DNA from: Kondoa malvinella
Taxonomy: Eukaryota > Basidiomycota > Agaricostilbomycetes > Agaricostilbales > Kondoaceae
DNA: 64,000 nucleotides
NCBI GenBank assembly: GCA_039545315.1
Contig: BCIM01000008.1
Location: 372,001-436,000, forward strand
Reading direction: 5' to 3'
Shown: positions 1-11,038 of the stretch, piece after piece
How positions within the stretch are numbered: position 1 is the first letter of the stretch
Layout: each line of letters opens with the position of its first letter
The notes under the pieces: generated by a model
The model's input: only the letters and a program-made list of their open reading frames with translations
Databases searched by the model: none
What the model was told of the DNA's origin: nothing
Program-made: the position numbers and the translations under genes

Positions 1-466
1 GAAGCTTGGTACTGCTAGATAGCCACTTCATCAAAGGCGACTGTGCTTCTCGGAGCACGACTAAGAGATGAGCGGGAAGAGACGGCGAACAAGCAAGACG
101 CGCCAAACCGCTGAAAGCAGCTAGAGAGATGATTGACTGACTGAAGGGAAAGAGATAGAGGAGCAACCTCGCAACGTGGAAGGTTGCACAGGGCTGACAG
201 AAAGCGCGGTCGTGCTTCATGGGAGGCTATCATGTCTCGACTGCGCAAACCCGAGAGAACGCGAACGACTGTCAGGCAAAGCAGTGCCGATGCGTACAGA
301 TAAGACCAGGATAGGACTTGCAGACAGCTCTATGTGTTGATAATCCTCTTCAGTCGGACCCTGGTTTTCGCGCCAGAACGACCATACCAAAGGATACCAG
401 GGCATTCGAGGATACCCTACGATACCAGGCGTGTCTGCTAGCAATCGTCGCCCTTCCCGCTCAGTC
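1..466. other. Left-end stretch without a supported gene
   Basis: Reading frames here are short, lack recognisable domains and carry no good splice continuity. The right part is presumably the promoter and leader of the F-box-like gene that follows. I see no RNA gene or repeat. Confidence 0.4.
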
Positions 467-1765
467 ATGCCTATGTCTCGAATTCCGCTCGAGTTGATGC
501 TCGACATCTTAACAATTGTGGACGCCGAGCACTGGAAACCCGGTCTACAGGCTCGTGACCGCGAGACGCATGTAAGCTGTCGACTATGCACTTGTTTCAC
601 AGCTGACTTGGGGACAGATTGAGGCTATCTGTTTGAACAATCGGGTCATGCAGCATTCTATTCAAGGTCCCCTGCTATGGCATTCGGTGGAGTTTGATTT
701 TCGGCCTTCTGGAAAGCCTTGCTTCATGCTTATCAAGATGAAGGCTGACTATCGTTTATTTGCAGGCCACGGCATATTGGCCAACGACATATCGAACCTT
801 CTTCACAAAGCAGAGAAGAACACTCAGCGTACTGGTCAGCTCACCAGACACCTCATCGTCAATTTGGCCGACGCAGAGGAGATTGACTTTGAGGCCGCTC
901 TTCGCGCACTAGCCGCTGCAAACTTGTTCGATCTTTGCGTCTCTGCGTGGACAACCCATCACCAGAACTTATCGCAGCTCTCTCCAACATGCCTAGGATC
1001 CAATCCTTGTCTTTCCAATTCTGGGATCGGAACCTCTCCCCGGAAGACTATGCCCGCTTTCTTGCTGCAGCCGCCCCTCGACTGTGCACCCTGAAGCTTA
1101 TTCAAGGCGACTGTGATTCTGTTGTCAAGATGAAGAACTTCCCGAACCTCACCAGTCTCTTTATCGGTCGAGGCTTTCACGATTTACACATCATGACCGC
1201 AGTCATGAAATGCGCTCCTCTTTTGCATCATCTCACCATATACCGCCAGACGCCAAATACTCTCTGGTTCACTGAGGTGCTAGCAAAGGCAGTGCTTCTG
1301 GTCGGCAAGAATTTGCAGACTCTTAAGCTCCGATGCACGGTGGAAAAGTGGGCAGCAGCGGAGTCTGGATGGCGTCGGCTACCAGACTGGCCTTCTGTAC
1401 CAGAGAAGCTCGTAGCGGCACTTTCAGCCTGCACAAATCTGAAATCACTGCACATGGACATCCTCGACCCGACCCGAGAAATCCTCATCGGCCTTCCAGA
1501 ATCGCTTGTCAGTCTCATTCTTACCTGTCCAGCGACGAAAGTGGATAGCATCCATCAGACATTGACCAAAGAGGCCGAGTGGCTCCCTCGTTTGAAGCGG
1601 TTCGACGTCACTCTGATGCGGTCTACCAATGCGTTGTATCACAGTGCAGTACTGGAAACGGTGGACAGATCGATTGTCGGAGATTGTCAAGCCGCTGCTG
1701 CCGTCCGAGTAGGGCTCGTCATCAATGACGGGTTTTGCGATCTGAAGGCGCTGCCCAGACGCTGA
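467..1765 (+). CDS. F-box/LRR-like protein, apparently frameshifted
   Basis: The first ATG in frame (467) gives a start with an IPLELMLDIL motif, which resembles the fungal F-box consensus. An intron at 572-617 (GTAAGC...ACAG) restores the frame and yields the familiar 'GPLLWHSVEFDF' continuation seen in fungal F-box proteins. The rest reads like irregular leucine-rich repeats (LRLCVDNPSPEL, LQTLKLRC, LKSLHMDI), the usual substrate-binding part of SCF ubiquitin ligase adaptors. Near 930-936 the coding signal moves by one base, from one frame into another that continues to the stop at 1765. I tested the GT/AG pairs nearby and found none that joins the two frames. It is therefore a sequencing error or a genuinely broken gene. 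The F-box assignment is moderate; no target can be inferred. Confidence 0.6.
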
Positions 1766-2475
1766 ATCGTCTTTGAAGAGCAGAGGCCTACCGAGAATAG
1801 GGACGTTATTATAGGCTCAATGGATCAAGAGTCAAGCAGTCAAGGCAGTTCATGCCCCGATTTACCTCGTATCTGCTTCTCGCCTAGCGCACAATCTTTC
1901 AGCTACACGGCCGGCGAACGACTTTCACAGTCAGGCTGAGCCATCATCACTTTCTTCGCTTTGAACATGTACTGTCCTCAGTCAAGGAAGTAGCAGGCTA
2001 AAGGCGGAGTCTCGCATCTGGTCGCATGGCTTGCGATGGCTTGTCTTCCTTCGATGAAGACTCTGGAATCCGCAAGTTCTGATTTTGTGCTACTTCTCAG
2101 CTTTCCATATTGGCTTTTCGCAACACATCTAATCCGGCTGAAACGCAAATGCATTCCCTCGACGAGACGGCGAAAACGCCTGAATCTGTCTTCGACAGCG
2201 CAGAGACATTCGTATCGGCTAAATAGCCCGTGTTCGCTCAAGAACCACCCTTTGGAACGTTTCTTCTTTTCTTTCGCAGACCTAACAGAATCTCGCGGAC
2301 CTAGTTGTCGGGGGCAAAACATGGCCAAGCAGACCTTCTCGTTCACTCTATTGCGCAGACTGAAGTTACCTTCTCGAAGTCTATGTAGAAAGCTTGCTTC
2401 TTGTTCTTGTTTGCCTGTTCCTCAACTCTTCCTCCTTCACCAAAACCACATTCTTTCTCTGATACACGGCTCAAG
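1766..2475. promoter_or_regulatory. Intergenic region upstream of the LPMO-like gene
   Basis: No gene is supported in these 710 bases. The last 80 or so bases are strongly pyrimidine-rich with many CTT/TTC runs and end in TCAAG before the ATG at 2476, typical of fungal leader sequences. Otherwise I see nothing specific. Confidence 0.4.
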
Positions 2476-4267
2476 ATGACCATCCTCTCACTGTTTACTA
2501 GCCTTGCTCTGCTAGTCGCTTTTGCAACCAATTGCTACGCTCATTCTGAATTGTCTTGGTGCGTTATAAGCTTTTTCCCCACCAAACGCTGATTACTCAC
2601 CCATCATCATTCAGTGTCGACTGGGACGGTAAAGGAGACTGCCATGCAGATAGTGCTCGCAACGGCTACGGCTGGCCGAGGTGGGATTTGAGCATCCTCT
2701 CCCTGCTGATCTAATCATTAAGAGCAGCCATCCCAATTATCCGAAGGACGGATCAGACTATGATTACGAGTAAGCCCCTACGGACACTCCTTTGTAGCTG
2801 ACCAATCCGGTGTACAGGCGACGTATGCATCTCAATGTCCTGCTGGTTGGGCAGTCTAATGCGTCAATCAATTGGCAGGCTATGCTTAGCCCTTTGTGCG
2901 TCCCGTACGTCAACAACGGCACTACAATAGGTGCATTTGCGTCCCCTAAACCGGCACCTGCTGTCGCAGGCGAGAAGAAAACTATCGTTTGGTGTAAGTT
3001 ACGATGCACGCACGCTAAGGAATCGATGGCTGATCGCCGAATGTAGCTTGCAACAGACACTGTCAAAAGTATAATCCAGGTGATGGCGCAAATACAAATG
3101 GTACCAGTTCATGCTTTATACCCGTTTCGCTGCAGACTGACTGGTTGCCTAGCGTTTCTTTGGCATTCGCCAGACGACAGTGCGTCGATCACTTTGCTTT
3201 GTGAAAATGACTCATGTCATTTACAGATCCAGACAGATCACTCTACGAAACGTATGTCTGGCTGTCGCAATGACTCGTAAACGCTCATCGAGACGCGCAG
3301 TACTTCCTTGGTTCAAGTTCAACTGGAATAGTGAGTGACCACCATTGTGCTATGACAGACACGTCTGATGCCTCATTAGATTGCTGGAACCACACTTATG
3401 GCATTCCGGCTCATGGCAGCTCTCACAAAGAGATGCTCTGCTTCGGAACCTTTACCGTACCTGACAACTTAAAGACTGGTATTCTTACTTTCATGTGGAG
3501 CTGGCTGTGGAATGGCAAATGGGACTGTAAGCTCGTCACCGCTCCGTATCAGACCTGACTGATATTTCAAACAGTGATGGCTGACGATATTGTCTATTTG
3601 TCTTGCTTCCAGTATGATGTAAAAGGCATCGGAGGCAGCTATCCTGCGAGCAAAAAGACTCCTCCTAGGTAGGCCGCTCTCGCTCATCCCCTCGCAATGT
3701 GGGCTCAATGCATCTCGCCATCGCAGTGTTGGCTTCACGGCAAACTTGACCAACTATATGCAAGCTCCCTCTGAACTCACAAAGAGCGGCGGGAACGGTA
3801 TGCCAACGGCTTTGCTACGTCTCGAACATATGCTGATATGAATGTCAGGCATCGTCTACCCTACTCTCGGCGACAAGCTATCCGCTGGAGCTAGCAAAAC
3901 TGGCACACCTCCCAAATCTACCGCAAAAGTGTCCGCTTCCAAATCGGCCTCGTCCAAACCTTCAAAGACCGCTTCTATCACGTACTCCAAGGCATCGAAA
4001 TCTGCTGCTAGCTTTACCAAATCAGCTCTTCCGGTCGCTATCGCCAAACCTACGCCCACCACCAGCTCAAAAGTCTCTCTCAAGCCAAAGCCTACCATCT
4101 CGAAAGTGACTGCTAGTAGCAAGCCTACGGAAGCCGACTCTTCTGTCAAAAGTAGTGCAGTCGAAGCTTCATCTACCAGCAAAGCATCGGTATCGACGTC
4201 TCCGAAGAAGAGCCACTGGAATAAGGCTTATTGGCGCAAGCACCACCACCTTAAGCAACAGAGCTAG
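2476..4267 (+). CDS. Secreted LPMO-like protein with N-terminal His and Lys/Ser/Thr tail
   Basis: The protein begins with a clear signal peptide of 22 residues ending NCYA, and the first mature residue would be His23, as in lytic polysaccharide monooxygenases where the N-terminal histidine chelates copper. The gene has about nine introns of roughly 50 bases. Spliced exons give HSELSCVDWDGKGDC, then NGYGWPR, a histidine-rich segment (IPAHGSSHKEMLCFGTFTVP) that could supply the second copper ligand, a VP..LKTGILTFMWSWLW strand, and YLSCFQYDV, which resembles the Y-x-x-C-x-D/F-x-V ending of LPMO cores. From about 3890 to 4250 follows a low-complexity tail rich in Lys, Ser and Thr, ending KKSHWNKAYWRKHHHLKQQ. 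Known for the family: copper-dependent oxidative cleavage of polysaccharides outside the cell. The AA family is not assignable by eye, and activity is an inference from fold-level motifs. Exon joins near 3100-3380 are the least certain. Confidence 0.6.
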
Positions 4268-4591
4268 GCAGCGGATCCGCCTGCGTCGGCTCTAGTAAGC
4301 TGGGATGAAGGGGTTCCGGACTATTGGCTAGTCGAAGGAGTGGATCTGGTTTTGTTTCAGTCTATCGCATACCGCGTATTCAAACTTGAGATGTGACAAG
4401 TACAACAGAAGCATAAAGTAGCATATAGGTAACAAGCGAAGGCACGTTTGTATGGAGATGTGAATTCTAGTAGCTTTGCACGTCCAAATAAATACACCAA
4501 ATCCCATGGAACCCATCACGACCAGCATGAGACCCGCGTAACCAAAAACCCAATTGTGAACCCCTCTATCCCTTGTTACCCCTGATAACAT
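4268..4591. other. Convergent 3' intergenic region
   Basis: The 324 bases between the stop codons of the LPMO-like gene and the oppositely oriented lysine-rich protein gene. They would hold both 3' untranslated regions. No reading frame of note. Confidence 0.4.
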
Positions 4592-5467
4592 CTAAACAAA
4601 TACCGAGCTTGGAAGAGCTTTGTTGCGAGAGTCGCGTCTTTCAAAAGGAGTGTCTTGGGTCGCGATTGGGATAGGAGCATTGCGAGAGACGGAAGCGACT
4701 GATTCGGAAGCGATTGATTCAAGAGCGAGAGCAGCAGAGTCAGACTCGATGCTGGATTCTTCTGCAAGACTGGATTCTTCAGGCATGCTGGAACCGGAAG
4801 CTGAAGCTGAAGCGGTAGCAAGGTCGATGTAGTTGACTTGCGTGCGAGTGAGGAAGCGTTCAGAAGCGGTGCCTTCAGTTGGAACGCGGAGCTTGACAAA
4901 GCGGGTTTGAGGGACCATGGTGCGGACGTGGGTCTCGGTCATGGTGAGGGTTGGGAACTCGGCAGTGGATGATGTTGGCACTTGTCTAAAGAGAAGTATA
5001 TTAGAGCGGATTGCGAGGGAAAAGCAAGAGCAGACTCACTCAGTAGAAACAATGCTTGCAATCGACTCTTCAGCGACCTGTCTCTTCATCTTTGGGTTGA
5101 CTGGTTTAAGAGATGCTGGAGTCCAGATGTTGTCAGCCTTGACGGCTTCGTTGCTGTTGAGCTTTCGGGCTGCAACGACAACAGAGCGCTTGGCTTGTAC
5201 TGGTTTGTAGACTGGAGTAGAGCGCTTGACTTTGGCATGGACTGGCTTGTATACTGGAGCAGTGTTGGTCGACCACCTCTTCTTGAGAGAAAGGAGGACT
5301 GCGTCGACAGCCGTTGGTGCGATGGAAGACTTCTTTACCAAGACTGGCTTGACTGAGCGAGGGTGAATCGCGAAGCGTCTGGTAGGTAGGGCTGAAGCTG
5401 ATTGAGCCGAGATCAAGACCAAGGCAAGAGCAAAGGCAGCGATGAGGGAGAAGTTGAAGCGGGCCAT
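4592..5467 (-). CDS. Secreted lysine-rich protein with dibasic-spaced repeats
   Basis: Two exons (5467-5040 and 4985-4592) joined over a GTGAGT...TTTAG intron give 273 residues. The start MARFNF is followed by a hydrophobic signal peptide ending SASA. Two near-identical units (APVYKPVHAKVKR and TPVYKPVQAKR) follow one another, each ending in a Lys-Arg pair, and further KKR, KMKR and ERR sites flank other segments. This is the layout of a fungal precursor cut by the Kex2 protease in the secretory path. The C-terminal half is Ser/Ala/Glu-rich with SIES/SES-type low complexity. There is no CAAX end, so it is not a basidiomycete lipopeptide mating pheromone. I do not recognise a named family. Function unknown; secretion is well supported, processing is inference. 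Confidence 0.65.
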
Positions 5468-6028
5468 CTTAATTGTATGATTGGTTTGATTGGTTTGGTT
5501 TGAAGTGAGTGGATGAAGAACAAGCCAGACAGAATTCCAACACGCTTTATATCGTACAGCATGATGGCTTGACAATGCTAGCAGAAGGCGAGCAAGTGGG
5601 AGAAGCGAAATGGCAGACGCAGAAAAAGGTGGCTTGCAATGCTCAAAATGGATATGTCACGGTCAATGGCTGAGATCTCGCTCAGCCATGGGATAGAGGG
5701 CGCGCAGAGCGTCATGATGGTCATGTACGTGATGCAGAAACGCTAGAGGAGGGAATTGTCAAGATATCGACATGCCTTCGAATTCGAAATGAATTCGAAA
5801 TGGCACAAGGTAGTCGATATGAGCCAGCCAAAGCAGCGGAGTCCGTCAGAGGGCATGAATAGCACTGTCAGGATCAATAGCACCAGGTCGAGAGTCGAGA
5901 CATGATTGCTTCGATTGGAGAGGCGCGAGGTGAGAAAATCGAAACTGGATCTACGTGCTCAGAATCGCTTAATTTGGCTCTTGTTCAGTATCTCTAGCAT
6001 GACCAGCAAGCTTTCCCTTCCGATGAAA
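5468..6028. other. Intergenic region between repeat protein promoter and SSN6 3' end
   Basis: About 560 bases without a supported gene. They should contain the promoter of the minus-strand secreted protein and the 3' end of the minus-strand SSN6 transcript. A direct AATTCGAAAT repeat lies at about 5780-5800; nothing else stands out. Confidence 0.4.
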
Positions 6029-9000
6029 TCAGGACGTCGGAGCATTCCCGTTTTCCGCTGCTGGCTTTTCCGCAACCTCGCCTTGCTCCGCTTGTCCGAC
6101 AGGCGTACCCTCTCCTGCTTTCAATCGCTTGACTTCGTCTATACTCCGCGTCGCTGCATCCGTCTCGTCGACTGATCGCTTGAGCGTAATCTTCAAACTA
6201 GGTGATGCTTCGCTTCGCTCAATCGGTGCTGCCGAAGTAGATGTAGGCTCTGGCGGATGAATCGGTCCGGCATTGGAAGAAGCAGATGCCAAAGCCATAA
6301 GCGAATCTGCTGGCTCTTCATCATAGTTTTCATCAACTTGTCGGGTTGGAGCTGCGCTTTCTGGTGCTGGCTGTTCCGGCGCAGGCGATGCTGTGCTTGA
6401 TGCAGTGTTCGAGTCTGGTCCTGTCCGATTGGGCGTACTGTTCCCGGTCTGCGCTCTCGGTGGTTGGATAGAAGCCTTACGGGAAGCGGAAGTGGGTTGT
6501 TTCACAACGCTCGTTACTGGCGACTTGATGGGCCTGGGCGCACTGCTCGGCCCTGCAGACATCTTCAGAGTACGAGCAGACGCTGGCGACTCGGCATGGT
6601 CGGCAGGTAACGATGGACTGCCGCGAGAAGGAGGTTCTTGCGAAAGGCGGTTCAAGCTGCTCGTCTGCAAGTGAGGCGGTATACTTGGACCAGCAGAGGT
6701 GAAGCTGTTGAGAGCCGTTGGCGCTCGAGCGCGATAGCTGGACTGCATAGAGACCGGCGGCGAGTGAGTCTGCCTTCGATCGACCTGCTGATTCGACGCC
6801 TCGACTGTTGATCGCCTGTCCCACTCTTCCATTGTCTGCCTCGTCTGCGCCGGTACTGGTCTTCTCGCTAAATCATGCGAAGGTGGTCCGCCAGCAGCTT
6901 GCGACGCCGGTCTAGAATCACTGATGGATTTCATGTGCGGTAAATTGTGACCTGGTTGGCCTTGATTGCTAATCGAGGTGCGAGTCTGATTGGGCGAAGC
7001 ACGAGCAGCTTCTTCCCTCCGTCTGCTCATCATGCTCATTTCCGCTGCATCGCGTGGTGTTTGGCGGTCATACCCGCCGCTAGACGAAGGAGGAAGAGCT
7101 GAATGGTTTCGAGGAGGTGAGTGAGGGTGAGGATGTGCATGAGAAGGTTGAGGTGCTCCTTGAGCTTCTGGGTGTTGACCGAAAGCCATAGCTGGACCAG
7201 GTGGACCCACACCGCTAGCGCTGTTCGCAAAAGTCCAGCTTGACGAGCTCGGAGAAATATCTTTCGGTTTCGGAGGTGGACTAAGGGGACTACCGCGCTT
7301 CCGATGCGATTCAATCTGATCAAGTCGAAGTCGGACTGCTTCGTTCGTCTCGTCGAGCTGCAGCGTTCTTCTATACGCATCGATAGCGTCGTTCATCTGA
7401 TCATTGCAGCTTTCGTAGAGCGCACCAAGATTGTGCCAGACTTCAGAAAGGTAAGGGTTGATGCGAATGGCGCGAGAGTAGGCATCGAGCGAGTCGTGGT
7501 ACTGATTGATCTTGTAGTAGAGAACACCGATAGAGCACCAGAAGGCAGGGTTCTTGCCGTCTCTGTAGACTGCTTGTTGGTAGGCTTCGTAGGCTTTGCC
7601 AAAGTTGCCTCCGGTCATATAAGCTCGACCAAGCAAATACCAGCTGAAGGGATCGTTGGCGTCTAAGAAGACACCACATATGTCAGTTACGGCGCAGACT
7701 AGCTATGTGTCCACTCACCTTGCTCCAAGCTCTTGGTGAGGATGATGACCGATTTCTCCGGATCATAGAATGAAGCTGGCCGGCGATGGTAAAGACCTCC
7801 AAGCTGTTGCAAGACCTTTGCATGATTCGGATTGGCAGTGAGTACTCTGTCGTATGCATCTTTGGCAGAATCATACTAATAACAGCTTAGCTAAGACACA
7901 AATAATGAATCGAATTTCGTCCACGTACATCTTGGATCTGTTCATATACATGACCAATTTGGAACCAAATGTCAATCTCAGTGAGTGGCCGAGGAGGATT
8001 GTGTAGAATGTATTTGAAGCATTGCAGACTTGCGTGCGAGTTTTTCTGCTGCTTGTAAATAATGCCGAGGCGGAAGTAGATTTCGTTGGCCTTTTCGAAT
8101 TCTGCACGGAAAAGTCAGATGGCACGCATGGAAGAGTAAGATGACTCACTTGGATCTGTATTGATGACACTTGCAAAAGCTTCTTCTGCATGCTCCAAGC
8201 TGCCATAGCGATCGTAAAGAATGCCGATGCCGTACCACAGTTTCGGCTCGTTCTGTCAACATGAAAGTCCCGTTAGCAATTGTACCGGCATAAAGGAGTC
8301 TCTTGCTAACCTTTGCATCTGGAATGTGATGTATCGCTTGTTGGTAACATGTATAGGCTTTCTGAAGATCGTCGATCATCAGGTAGCAGTGCCCTAACAA
8401 TAGAACGTTAGCTACTGCCGCTCTGACTAATGTGAAGACCGACCTAGTGCTCCCCAAACTTCGCCAGCAGTATCATTGAGATGCAAGAATCTGGTAAAGT
8501 ATTCCGAAGCTTCAACAAACTTTTCTTGTTGTCTGAGAATGTTGCCCGTGCTTGCCAGAGCTTCAATGTTGTAAGGTGAATGCCTGAGCGCCGTCTCATA
8601 GCTCGACAAAGCCCTTGACCAATCCCCTATCGCTTCAGCTACCCTTCCCGCATGCACCCAGACGCTCTCTACTTCTTTATCCAGCCTAGCCAATATCGGC
8701 GTCGTCAAATTACCAGACTTTGATCCGCCCAATCCGAGCATTTGCGATGCTTGCATGTTTCTTTCAGCACCCAATTGCAAGATAAGAGCAACCGTTTGCG
8801 AAATGGTAGGTTGATTTGGTCCACCGTCTATTCCATTACCGGATGCATGAGCAGAAGGTCCAGAACCAGGAGCAGCTGGATTATTGTTCAAGCCAGGTAA
8901 ATGATGGTTTGCATGACTGGGCGCATTGCTTGGGCCGCCTTGAGGTTGTGCATGACTTGAATAAGGTCTTCCACTAGACGGCGCTTGAGGTGAATTGTGA

Positions 9001-9062
9001 TACAAAGAACCGCCGCCCATGGAGCGGCCCATGTTTGGTTGCACAGCTCGCGGATGTGACAT
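6029..9062 (-). CDS. SSN6: Ssn6/Cyc8-type general transcriptional corepressor (TPR protein)
   Basis: The gene starts at 9062 (MSHPRAVQPNMG) and reads through about six short introns to a stop at 6029. After a Pro/Gln/His-rich N-terminus comes a run of about ten tetratricopeptide repeats, for example VWVHAGRVAEAIGDWSRALSSYETALRHSP-type and GRAYMTGGNFGKAYEAYQQAVYRDGKNPAFW-type units, ending with the AIDAYRRTLQLDE repeat. The C-terminal half is a long disordered Ser/Pro/Ala-rich region with a basic-acidic end (LKITLKRSVDE). TPR order and the long disordered tail match Cyc8/Ssn6. In the family it binds Tup1 in the nucleus and represses many gene sets when recruited by DNA-binding proteins. It is divergent from RCL1 with a shared 443-base upstream region. 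Confidence in the family is high. Confidence 0.88.
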
Positions 9063-9505
9063 TTGTAATGTGCTTGCTTTGATGGAAAAGAGTCTAGATC
9101 GAAGGGTAGGCTGCGTTATCGTCGTACTTTGTTTGATAGTGAAAGCTGTCCACTTGAACTAGGCAAGACACGTGAAGGGGTCGATAGTGGTGGGTTTGAG
9201 GCCTTTTCGAGTGACCGGCTTGGACTTGTCAATAGGCGCTTGAGTTAAGGGGAGAGCCGTACGCCCCGCCCTTGGATGTCAGAGGGCAAGCGCTGAAAAA
9301 ATCAACACTTTGGTAGATTGTGTTAGAAGAGGCATTCTCATTCGTTCGGCAGGCTCGAACTCCTCGGTCGGGGACATCAAAACGTGGCCTTCGGAATACC
9401 CCAGATTGCGTGAAATATCTGCATTTCACCGCTTTTTTACGTTTGATCTTGCTTCGACATCTCTACCTCGAACGATACCTTGCACAACCAACACAGCGAT
9501 ACCAG
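9063..9505. promoter_or_regulatory. Shared upstream region of SSN6 and RCL1
   Basis: A 443-base divergent intergenic region between the start codons of SSN6 (minus) and RCL1 (plus). It probably holds both promoters. I see no obvious TATA box or operator that I would defend. Confidence 0.4.
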
Positions 9506-11031
9506 ATGCCCGGCTTTCAAGCGATACCCAAAGCTTCAACGTCCAACGAAGGAGGAGCGACGAAATCGAGATTGCTCAAATATACTGGCCATAACCGACT
9601 TCGCTACAGACTTGTATTGAGCTTGTTGTCTCGAAGACCAGTCAGGATAGATAACATACGCTCTGATGATGATGAGCCGGGTCTTAGAGGTACGTTCTCC
9701 CCTTGCTCGTCTTGCAGCTCGTGCAGATGTCTTTTTTTTTTTTTTGGCTGCAGAGTATGAAATCACTTTCCTTCGCTTGATGGAGCGGATATCGAATGGT
9801 ACAGTAGTAGAGATCTCTTATACGGGTGAGGGCTTTCTCCGGGTCAAGGAACAGCAGCTAGAATGCGATGTGAATAGGTACTTCTATCCTCTTTTCGCCT
9901 GGCACTCTGCTCGGCGGCCCGCATACTGTCAATTGTCCCCTTTCTCGGTCTATTGGATGGTTCCTTGAGCCTCTACTACCGCTGGCTCCATTCTGCAAGA
10001 AACCGCTAGTCCTAACTTTGACTGGTATAACGACAGATGGGAAAGATGCTAGTGTATGCTGCTGCGCTGCGTGTGCTCTGATGAGGCTAATAATGGGGTC
10101 TCAGGTCGACACATTACGTCTATCCTGTCTACCGCATCTCGCCCTTTGCTTGCCCTCGTCAGAAGGTCTAGAATTACGGGTAAGTCACATCCCGCCTACT
10201 TAAACACCTCTCATTCCCTTCAATAGATAGCGAAACGAGGTCATCCACCATCAGGAGGCGGCGAAGTAACTTTCAGATGCCCAACAATCAAGCAGCTTAA
10301 ACCTGGACTTGATTTCGTCAAACCTGGCCAAGTGCAGAAGATTAGAGGAGTAGCGTGCGTTTCATTACTATACTGCTAATCATGTGTCTCAGAAAGAGTA
10401 TAGGCATTCCTTACGGGTCTCACCGCAGTTCTCGAACCGATTGGTTAGCGCTGCTCGGGGTGTTTTGAATCGCTTCATCCCGGATATATACATCTACACG
10501 GACGTTTTTAAAGGTGATGAGAGCGGAAAGTGAGTCTCACCTCAATCTTCTTCGATTTTGAAGTTGAATGGGAACAGATCACCGGGATATGCATTAACCT
10601 TATTATCAACCTCGACGACCAGCGTCCTACATTCAGCAGAAGCTACTTCTTCCTCACCCACTACAGAAGAACAACAAACACCTGAAGATCTAGGGATCGC
10701 AGCCGCTCGATCACTCATTAGCGAAATTGCTCGGGGAGGATGTATAGATCGAGGGAACGAAGTACTGATTTCGACCTTGATGACATTGGGTAGGGAAGGC
10801 GATGTAGTCAGATGTCTGATCGGTGGTGCTCTCGAAGCTTCTTTGTGAGTCCTGCGCTACCACTAGAACAAAGCTGATGGTGAAAGCAGGATCCAACATC
10901 TTCGAGATTTACGCGATTTTACAGGCGTGACATTCAAGATTAAAGAACCGACAGATGTTACCGGAGCAGAGGTTTATCAATTAGCATGTGTACCATTTGG
11001 ATTTGCGGCAGTAGCGGCAAAGACTTCATAA
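9506..11031 (+). CDS. RCL1: Rcl1-like rRNA processing factor (RNA 3'-phosphate cyclase-like)
   Basis: The start at 9506 gives MPGFQAIPKASTS, followed after a few residues by LLKYTGHNRLRYRLVLSLLS, the first strand-helix of the cyclase fold. Spliced exons then read EYEITFLRLMERISNGTVVEISYTGT, FSPGTLLGGPHTVNCPLSRSIGWFLEPLLPLAPF, GGGEVTFRCPTIKQLKP, YSTRVSPQFSNRLVSAARGVLNRF and the C-terminal ALYQLACVPFGF-like end. These are the landmarks of Rcl1. Members of this branch lack cyclase activity, associate with Bms1 in the U3-containing processome and act in early cleavage of pre-18S rRNA in the nucleolus. About seven introns; one at about 9693 contains a 14-base T run. Its stop lies only 7 bases from the end of the convergent ELP6 gene. 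Confidence 0.88.
9732..9745 (+). repeat. 14-base T homopolymer in an RCL1 intron
   Basis: The run lies just before the GGCTGCAG acceptor of the second RCL1 intron, where it serves as an extreme polypyrimidine tract. Length may be uncertain in the assembly. Confidence 0.8.
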
Positions 11032-11038
11032 TGCATTA

